From contig JAPZLL010000095.1 in NCBI GenBank assembly GCA_036250225.1, forward strand, positions 1-23,102: a stretch of 23,102 bases of DNA. Direction: 5' to 3'. Shown in pieces: positions 17,717 to 23,102 of this stretch (position 1 is the first letter of the stretch; every line of letters starts with the position of its first letter). The DNA is from Cercophora sp. LCS_1. Lineage: Eukaryota; Ascomycota; Sordariomycetes; Sordariales; Lasiosphaeriaceae. Made by a program: the position numbers and the translations under genes. The notes under the pieces were generated by a model, which made no database searches, was not told where the DNA came from, and worked only from the letters and a program-made list of their open reading frames with translations.

Positions 17717-18588
17717 TACCATTTGCTGCGAGCCTCTCCAACCCTTTGTATCTCTCTTTGGATGGGTTCGTTTGGCTGTTTTAAAAGGGAGCCCTCGTGA
17801 GGTTGTAAAACTGGAGATTGGGGAGAATCGGCTAGTGGTTGCTTAATGAAGTTAGTAAATTGTTTCGATATATGTATTTAGACGTACGAATTGAGTGAAA
17901 ATACCCTCAAGCCGTCTGGCCTCTATTTTCTCAACCTCCTTTCGCTTTCGCCTTAGTTCCCTCAACTCCTTTATTATTTCCCAATAATCTTCCTGAGCTC
18001 TTTAGAGCTTCTTATTCTCACCTCTCAGCTGCTTTACCAGGACATTTGCACGTTGTTATATTTCGTTTTCCTTCTTTTTGGCCACTTCGACTCTCTGCAT
18101 CAGTTTTTCCTCGGTTTCAGCTTATTGCGCAATTTTCGCCTAATGGGCTAACTCTCGCAATTGGAGCGCCTCCTTCACTTGCTGGTGGAGAGAGGTGTTC
18201 TCATGGGTGGGCATTATTGATGTATTAGCAACTGCTGAGCCTGCTGAAGCGCCTTCTAGGTAATGATGTTGTTGAGGTGCGGAGCGTTCGTAATTGGGTA
18301 TGCAGCGTTGGGAGCGCGTTTCAGGACGTTAGGGTAGGGTTTTGGTGTGTTCGTAGTGCAAGAAGTTGTAACAAATGGAAGAAGAGAGTAATTGTGCTTT
18401 CTTTTGCATTTGCAGGCTCGGTGTCCTGCAGGGGGGCTAGGCTACCCAGTTGCAACAGCTCACAAATGCAGGGCGCAGCCATTTTACACATAGCGATTTG
18501 CAGCGCGCACCACCCAACAGTTACTTACTCGGTGTTATGGGTAAGTTTAAACTCCCAGCCTGGTATCACCCCTGCAAATACAGGGTAA
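17571..18588. repeat. Possible terminal inverted motifs
   Basis: CCCTGTATTTATAGGG at about 17571 and, reversed, CCCTGTATTTGCAGGG ending near 18587 form an inverted pair about 1 kb apart that encloses the coiled-coil pseudogene. Each is followed inwards by a similar ATACCAGG. No target duplication was recognised, so a DNA-transposon end is only possible. Confidence 0.3.
17852..18262 (-). pseudogene. Decayed coiled-coil protein gene
   Basis: One minus-strand frame encodes a long, highly charged helix-forming protein: PTHENTSLHQQVKEALQLRE, then EEKLMQRVEVAKKKENEI, then VLVKQLRGENKKL, then EDYWEIIKELRELRRKRKEV. A Met at 18212-18214 could be a start. Four in-frame stops (18140-18142, 18122-18124, 18056-18058, 18002-18004) all sit in Gln-rich coiled-coil context and fit CAG or CAA changed by C-to-T in CpA. 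The frame then meets TAA at 17852-17854. Together with the Ulp1 gene on the same strand this suggests one decayed transposon-related locus; that link is inference. Confidence 0.65.
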
Positions 18589-18620
18589 TTTCACTGTGGT
18601 AGCTGAGGATTTTGGGCGTT
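18263..18620. other. No gene seen
   Basis: A plus-strand frame at 18277-18588 lacks motifs and is probably chance. CTGCAGG and GCAAATACAGGG motifs recur, but no repeat unit could be defined. It may hold the promoter of the minus-strand coiled-coil gene. Confidence 0.3.
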
Positions 18621-18695
18621 CTGGCTGACAGGGGTGGTACCTGACATGGAGGTTAAAGGCAGGTTGTTTCGTGCAATATCTAGCCTGGGAGAAGT

Positions 18696-18970
18696 CTATT
18701 TTCGGTGGACAAACCGAACGTCTGGCTCGCCATCATCGCCAGGTGCAAGAATGAAAGCGCCCGTTGTGACATACAAAAATTCACCATCCCCTGACCTATT
18801 CTCATTCCCTTTTCCTGTTACCAACGATTGACTACCCACCACAACCACTCCACGTGGTCCTTCAAAATTGATGATGGCTGCGACATGGTTTTCCTCGTTC
18901 TTATCGATATAGAAATCACCCTAAAAGTCAGCCTCAGCTTCAAAGCCTAAGTCCCTGGGTTCTTACCAAG
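18696..18970 (-). pseudogene. Decayed gene of unknown function
   Basis: A coherent minus-strand frame reads DLGFEAEADF, TAG (18921-18923), GDFYIDKNEENHVAAIINFE, GPRGVVVVGSQSLVTGKGNE, NRSGDGEFLYVTTGAFILAP, GDDGEPDVRFVHRK and TAG (18696-18698). The amino-acid use (Gly, Asp, Val, aromatic residues spaced as in a beta-rich domain) and the long open run between the stops argue for real former coding sequence. The 18921 stop fits CAG to TAG. I do not recognise the family. Neither start nor end is visible. Confidence 0.45.
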
Positions 18971-19566
18971 CCTACTTTCTCTCTCACCACATCAAGAATC
19001 TCACTTTCGCTCCGACCTCGGATGTCTGTGCCGCTCATTGCGTCTCTTATGTGTCGTCAACGTCGAGATACCAATTGACGTTTGCGCGAGTTGCGCCCGA
19101 CTTGCTATCCCCGCAGCGGGGCATTGCGACCGTACTCGGCATCTTGGCGGCAGGTTAGTCCGGTTGCGAGTTGGATGGTGGGGATGGAAACCGCTGTGTC
19201 AGGTGACCGCCGGGTCCGCCCGGAGGTGATTTCGCAGAGCGTCGCAGTTAATTGAGGGGAAGGAGCGCTGGAGGAGACCTGGGGCGGTTCGCAATACTTA
19301 TCTGCGTGATGAGGGGCAGCCTTATCGCGGGGCCATGGTTGCCGGAAGTACCCGAGATGCCGCCCGCCGTTCACACACTTGTCAAGTGGATGCCACAGGC
19401 GGATTAATGCAGCAGGGTCCTCCAGCATATGGGGAAACAGGGCAGGGATTACAACCAATTCATTCTCATGCAGTAATAATACACATTAACAAGGTCCTAC
19501 TCCCCCTGTCCCCTTCCCTTCTAGGGCAAGCCTTCAACTGTTCGTTGCTTCTTTGACCTCTTAAGC
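18971..19566. other. No gene seen; upstream region of the secreted-protein gene
   Basis: Overlapping short frames on both strands at 19038-19556 have no family motif. The last part (about 19495-19566) is pyrimidine-rich (CTACTCCCCCTGTCCCCTTC), as in fungal promoters, and leads into the ATG at 19567. Confidence 0.35.
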
Positions 19567-20240
19567 ATGTCCATCCATGGGGGGTTAGTTCTTTGGCTTG
19601 CACTCGCCGCACAGTTCCTCAGCTCTGCTTCAGTCAGAAGATACCCGGAGAAAATGGATCTCACATTCACCTGTATTCAAAATGGATTACATTAGGCTGT
19701 TGGTACTGCTTATATGTAAGTGTATAGTCCTTGCACCATTTCGATACAATCCAGCGAAAGTGCCCGCAGGAATATTCTCACTGTTGCTGTTAGTCGTTGG
19801 CCTACTAAGAAGTAGTTAGGTTGGTTATTTGTGTAAAATCCCACATTTTACCCTTTTCGATGGAGTTCCTTGTAATGATTGGGTTTATTTTGAAGAAATC
19901 GAGCCCGGGAATGTAAAAAGTGGGCAAGTAAATATAGACAGACCATTTCCAGGTCTTAACTTTCAGTTCTGCTTTGTAAGTGTGTTTTAAGGACTAATAC
20001 AGTAGAGAAGTGAGTTTGTTTCTTCCTGTAGTAGTGATTAACCTGTGTGGGTTAGTAATCCGAGATAGCGGATGCTACTACAGTGAGGTGTGCTACCCAC
20101 CTCGTAAAAAGGTAAACGCACTATTTGATATCTGTAAAGGAGTAATGGTGGTTGAAGGAAAGGGAGTGGGGGTAATGTGGCAACCAGGCGGTTGGGCTGG
20201 AACTTTATATTGGAAAGAGACGGCCCTTTTAGCTCTTTAG
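19567..20240 (+). pseudogene. Small secreted cysteine-containing protein, decayed
   Basis: The ATG at 19567 opens a typical signal peptide (MSIHGGLVLWLALAAQFLSS, likely cleaved after ASA/SV), followed by a Cys-containing start (DLTFTCIQNGLH) and TAG at 19690-19692 (fits CAG to TAG). GTAAGT follows shortly after. A second open part (19820-19975) reads VGYLCKIPHFTLFDGVPCND, then FPGLNFQFC and another GTAAGT with a CTAAT branch. A third (about 20034-20240) reads VINLCGLVIRDSGCYYSEVC, later FDICKGVMVVEGKG and WQPGGWAGTLYW, ending at 20240. The three parts look like exons of one secreted protein of roughly 170-180 residues with at least seven Cys, but I could not find splice sites that join them in frame, so there has probably been decay. 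Effector-like in form; family not recognised. Confidence 0.45.
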
Positions 20241-20781
20241 GGGGGGCCTAGGCTAGTGGATTATTCGTCACAACTATTCGACCACTGGGTTGAAGAGGTT
20301 GGTCCCCAATTGGAACAACCCTAGCAAATGCATTAAGCTCTAACTTTTCAGTTCTCTGTGAAGATAGACGGGGTGTAGTTTTAAAAACTTGTGACCGGGA
20401 AGCCTCCTTCGAGCGCTGTTAAGTGCAGTAGTGTATGGATGTACACGTTTGTCTACCGCTTTTTATAATCATAATCTTTTTTTTTCCGGCAGAACTTCCT
20501 GGGAGCCTCGGAAAGCCCACAATGGCAGGGGCCTAGAAGACCCTCCCTTATACGTTTATTTGTCGAGCATGGGGTAGTAATATAAACTCCGAATTCTTGT
20601 TTACCTTTATTGTAATCTTCGCTACTCCGCCGTAGCTAGCTACCTGAAATGTAGGGGGAGAGCCCTAGTCCTGACTTAGGTATATAGTTCTCATATAGCC
20701 GTCCTAGATTGTATATTATAATAAGTCTTGCAATGGTAGGTCGCTGCTGGTTTATCCTCTTTAGCAAGTAGATGAACCAAT
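20241..20781. other. No gene seen
   Basis: Sequence of ordinary to AT-rich composition with an 11-base pyrimidine run (CTTTTTTTTTTCC-like) near 20480 and no usable frame. It separates the secreted-protein remnant from the LTR-X element. Confidence 0.4.
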
Positions 20782-21226
20782 TGTCACAACCCTGGTCATG
20801 ACCTCAAGAAGGAAGCACGGGCCAACCACGGAACACCAATCATTGGGCCCGGGGTGCAACGACCCACAAAGCCCCGGCGAGCCAATCAGAATGGACCCGG
20901 CGATTCTTGGACCCGGCCCCGGGTCCAGAGGAGCCCGGGTCCTGGAAGACAGCATAGTATATAGAAACGATAGTTGTGCCCACAACTGTGTGAGGAATCT
21001 TAGTTCCTCACGCTAGCAATACATTGTTCTTGAGCATTGCTCAGCGAGACCCATCGTCCAGGACCTTGGAGTCTATAATCTGCTTGATAGTATATTACCC
21101 AATGAAAGTTGTCCTAGCCTTTACTCAGTTACCTTGCACCCACCCTACCTAGAGTATTGGACTCTGTCCACTCTTACGATTTATCTTTACCAGACTTACT
21201 ACAGTAAATCTGGAGCAAGCTGTAAT
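20782..21226 (+). mobile_element. LTR-X, upstream copy (445 bp)
   Basis: It starts TGTCACAACCCTGG and ends GCTGTAATA, and aligns with the 519-bp copies along its length except for one missing stretch of about 74 bp in the GACCCGGC-repeat part of U3. CCAATCAG, a TATATAG box and the R-region stem-loop (20972-20987) are present. The 5 bases before it (CCAAT) do not recur after the downstream LTR. Confidence 0.85.
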
Positions 21227-21839
21227 ACGTTACTAGTGTCTTTCTGCAAGGCCGCTGTTTGTCGAACTCTCGAACTGAATTTCCGCAATATTGGCTATTG
21301 GGTCCACTGTTGGGGGCGCCAAGGGCAAGGGAGTGTCCAACACTGCCTCTACCCCTTCTACCATTAAAGAGCTCGCCCAGATGCTCCAGGCCCTGAAGCT
21401 GGAATAGGAAAACATTAGGAATAAGGTTAATACCATTGAGGAAGAGGACTTAGGAGTGAAGGCGTTGCAATGTAAACTCGTTAAGTTACCTACTCTTGAA
21501 ATCAGGTCACTGAGCGAGGCATGGCAAGAACGAGTGTGAGAAAAAGGTTGAAAGGTGATGAATTTCCAACTATCTGGTGGAAGAAAGCCAGCCATATATA
21601 TCTGTGTGGGTTGGCCTGTGCTGTGAAGCAGCACTGGCCACCACGGCTGTCGCTGTGGCATGCGAGATTACAGGGCCCACACTGCTGACGCAGTGGCGGC
21701 TCTAGTGCGCTTGGCGCCCTCTAGGGGCTGCAAGGCCCCCTGGAGATCCACACAGTTCTACACAGGGCCCAGGGGGCCCTGTGGGGGTTCCTCAACGTTG
21801 CTGGGCCGGATAATATCCAACACTTTGGAAGGAGGGAAT
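21227..21839 (+). mobile_element. LTR-X internal remnant (613 bp)
   Basis: All that lies between the two LTR-X copies: a short gag-like frame, then a segment (21495-21839) shared with 2744-3094, ending in a purine tract (GGAAGGAGGGAAT, 21827-21839) that abuts the 3' LTR as a polypurine tract should. There is no protease, reverse transcriptase, RNase H or integrase. The element is therefore a deletion derivative or non-autonomous form. Confidence 0.75.
21333..21538 (+). pseudogene. gag-like N-terminal remnant of LTR-X
   Basis: A frame starting at GTG (21333) reads SNTASTPSTIKELAQMLQAL, KLE, TAG at 21405-21407, then ENIRNKVNTIEEEDLGVKAL and LEIRSLSEAWQERV before TGA. A Ser/Thr-rich start followed by a predicted coiled helix is usual for fungal retrotransposon Gag. 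The TAG fits CAG to TAG. Only about 68 codons are left and no CCHC knuckle is seen. Confidence 0.45.
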
Positions 21840-22358
21840 TGTATTACAACCCTGGTCATATCCTTAAAGAAGAGAGTACGGGCCAACTACGGAATACCAA
21901 TCATTGGGCCCGGGGTATAACGACCTATAAAGCCCTAGCGAGCTAATTAGAGTAGACCCAGCGATTTTCGGACCCGGCCCCGGGTTTATAAACGTTCGGG
22001 TCTATAGAGTATCAGTAAGATTGGACCCGGCTTCTGACAGACCCGGCCCTGGGTCCAGAGAAGCCCGGGTTCTGGAAAATAATACAGTATATAGATATAA
22101 TAGTTGTGCTCACAACTGTGTGAGGAATCTTGGTTCCTTATACTAGTAATACATTGTTCTTGAGTACTGCTCAGTGGGACCCATTATCTGGGACTTTGGA
22201 GTCTACGTTCTGCTTGACAGTGTATTACCTTTCGAGGGTTATACTAGCCTTCACTCAGTCACCTTACACCCACTCCACCTAGAGCATTGGACCCTGTCTA
22301 CTCTTACGATCTGTCTTTGCCAAGCCCTCCCCTGGAGTACTTGGAGCAGGCCGTAACA
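21840..22358 (+). mobile_element. LTR-X, downstream copy (519 bp)
   Basis: It starts TGTATTACAACC directly after a polypurine-like tract and ends GGCCGTAACA. It has two GACCCGGC-type U3 units, a TATATAG box near 22088, the stem-loop at 22102-22117 and the full R-U5 shared with the other copies. Length equals that of the minus-strand copy at 1840-2743 once its nested insertion is subtracted. Confidence 0.87.
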
Positions 22359-22400
22359 CAGCGGTGGTGATGGTTGCACTAGCCACCACTATTGTAGGGG
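22359..22400. other. 42-bp spacer between two LTR elements
   Basis: It contains GTGGTGATGG and CCACCACT and ends GTAGGGG before the next LTR. It slightly resembles the sequence just before the LTR at 23081 (GTGGTGGGGG), so it could be a fragment of a second family Y element. Confidence 0.3.
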
Positions 22401-22727
22401 TGCCAAGGCACCTAGCCACAGTAGGCCTACAGTGGCTGCCGCACCATGGAAGCCACCTACGTCAACTGAATCTTCCAGATTGCCAGTGTGTTACGTCAGT
22501 GTTTGGCCCACAGAACCCTCTAAAACAGAAGGCCCCCAGGCCTTTTGTGCCTATAAATATAGGCCTTTTTTCCTTTGTAAATAGTTGATTTAAGCAAGCA
22601 ACAGCCAATTAATTCAGTCACTCTTTGCTTCCGCACAAGTCTTCCGCTGCGTATTACAGTGAGTAAACTCACTGTAAGCTGCCTGGCTACGTACTACGAG
22701 CTCTGTGGGCAGTACCCTGTTTTAACA
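22401..22727 (+). mobile_element. LTR-Y, 5' copy (327 bp)
   Basis: It starts TGCCAAGGCAC and ends TTTTAACA. The start recurs at 23081 and the end recurs at base 96. A TATA box (CCTATAAATATAGG) at about 22550 lies between two AGGCCTTTT direct repeats. A 24-base palindrome is at 22654-22677. Confidence 0.75.
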
Positions 22728-23080
22728 TCTTTAAACGTCTGGTTAATATTGTTGTTTAAGAAATAATAATTGTTATTTGGATAATAATCTATCCAGTCAT
22801 TATCCTTGGAGTTGATTATATGGATAATGGTTATATTATTTATTATTTGGATAATTATTTTAGGTTTAAATAGTAATATCCATTTGACCTTTTTAGGTAC
22901 CTTCTATTTCTGGACAAAATGCCTATATTTATTATAGTTGTAATATTAAACCTTGTTCTTGTCCTTGGGTAGTGCTTTACTAAGTTGTTATATATTATTA
23001 TATCTGTTGAATTAATAGCTACCAGTGCCCTGTAACTGGTGGCTAACAGCACTGCTGCTTTGCAGCAGTGGTGGTGGGGG
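22728..23080 (+). mobile_element. LTR-Y internal region (353 bp), no coding content
   Basis: AT-rich sequence with no gag or pol signal. Near its right end is a perfect 9-bp-stem hairpin (CACTGCTGC, TTT, GCAGCAGTG; 23050-23070), then GTGGTGGGGG directly before the next LTR, which may serve as the polypurine tract. With two 327-bp LTRs the whole element would be about 1 kb, the size class of TRIM elements. Confidence 0.6.
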
Positions 23081-23102
23081 TGCCAAGGCACTAAGCCACA
23101 GT
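23081..23102 (+). mobile_element. LTR-Y, start of the 3' copy (partial)
   Basis: TGCCAAGGCACTAAGCCACA plus two bases matches 22401-22422 with two or three differences. The rest is beyond the window. Confidence 0.65.

Overview
The window looks like a repeat-rich accessory region of a filamentous ascomycete (Pezizomycotina, perhaps Sordariomycetes). The evidence is two HET-domain genes, a tandem 42-residue TPR array of the fungal NLR type, a 49-nt intron with fungal signals, several LTR retrotransposon families, and many broken genes whose stop codons are CAG or CAA changed to TAG or TAA. That last pattern is the CpA-to-TpA signature expected from repeat-induced point mutation (RIP). No tRNA, rRNA, CRISPR array or prokaryotic feature was seen. 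The species cannot be named from sequence alone.

Layout. 1-96 is the end of an LTR (family Y) inserted in a decayed TPR array (97-1044). 1045-1839 holds an LTR-like promoter block. 1840-3094 is the 3' part of a family X LTR element on the minus strand, with a second LTR (family Z) nested in it; an AT-rich block follows to 3395. 3607-13667 is the gene-bearing core: HET gene 1 (+), a hypothetical W-repeat protein (-), a divergently transcribed FHA-protein kinase gene (+, damaged), about 3.4 kb of decayed sequence with few recognisable pieces, and HET gene 2 (-, frameshifted). 13668-15530 has a Gln/Pro-rich open frame and a beta-lactamase-family fragment. 15531-16860 is a Ulp1 (C48) protease pseudogene split by a solo LTR. 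16924-18970 has further decayed minus-strand coding sequence, including a coiled-coil gene. 19567-20240 is a decayed small secreted cysteine-containing protein gene. 20782-22358 is a shortened or composite family X LTR element, and 22401 to the end is a miniature family Y LTR element.

How the parts relate. HET domains, TPR-bearing NLRs and accessory kinases are recurrent components of fungal nonself-recognition and regulated cell-death loci, so the core may be an allorecognition-type cluster. This is inference: only HET gene 1 and the W-repeat gene look close to intact, and HET gene 1 has an in-frame stop near its C-terminus. The flanks are transposon graveyards in which RIP-like mutation, nested insertion and LTR-LTR recombination can be read directly. 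The clearest structural novelty is in the LTRs: stem-loops that keep their pairing while the sequence changes between copies, and a hairpin shared at the same offset by two different LTR families.
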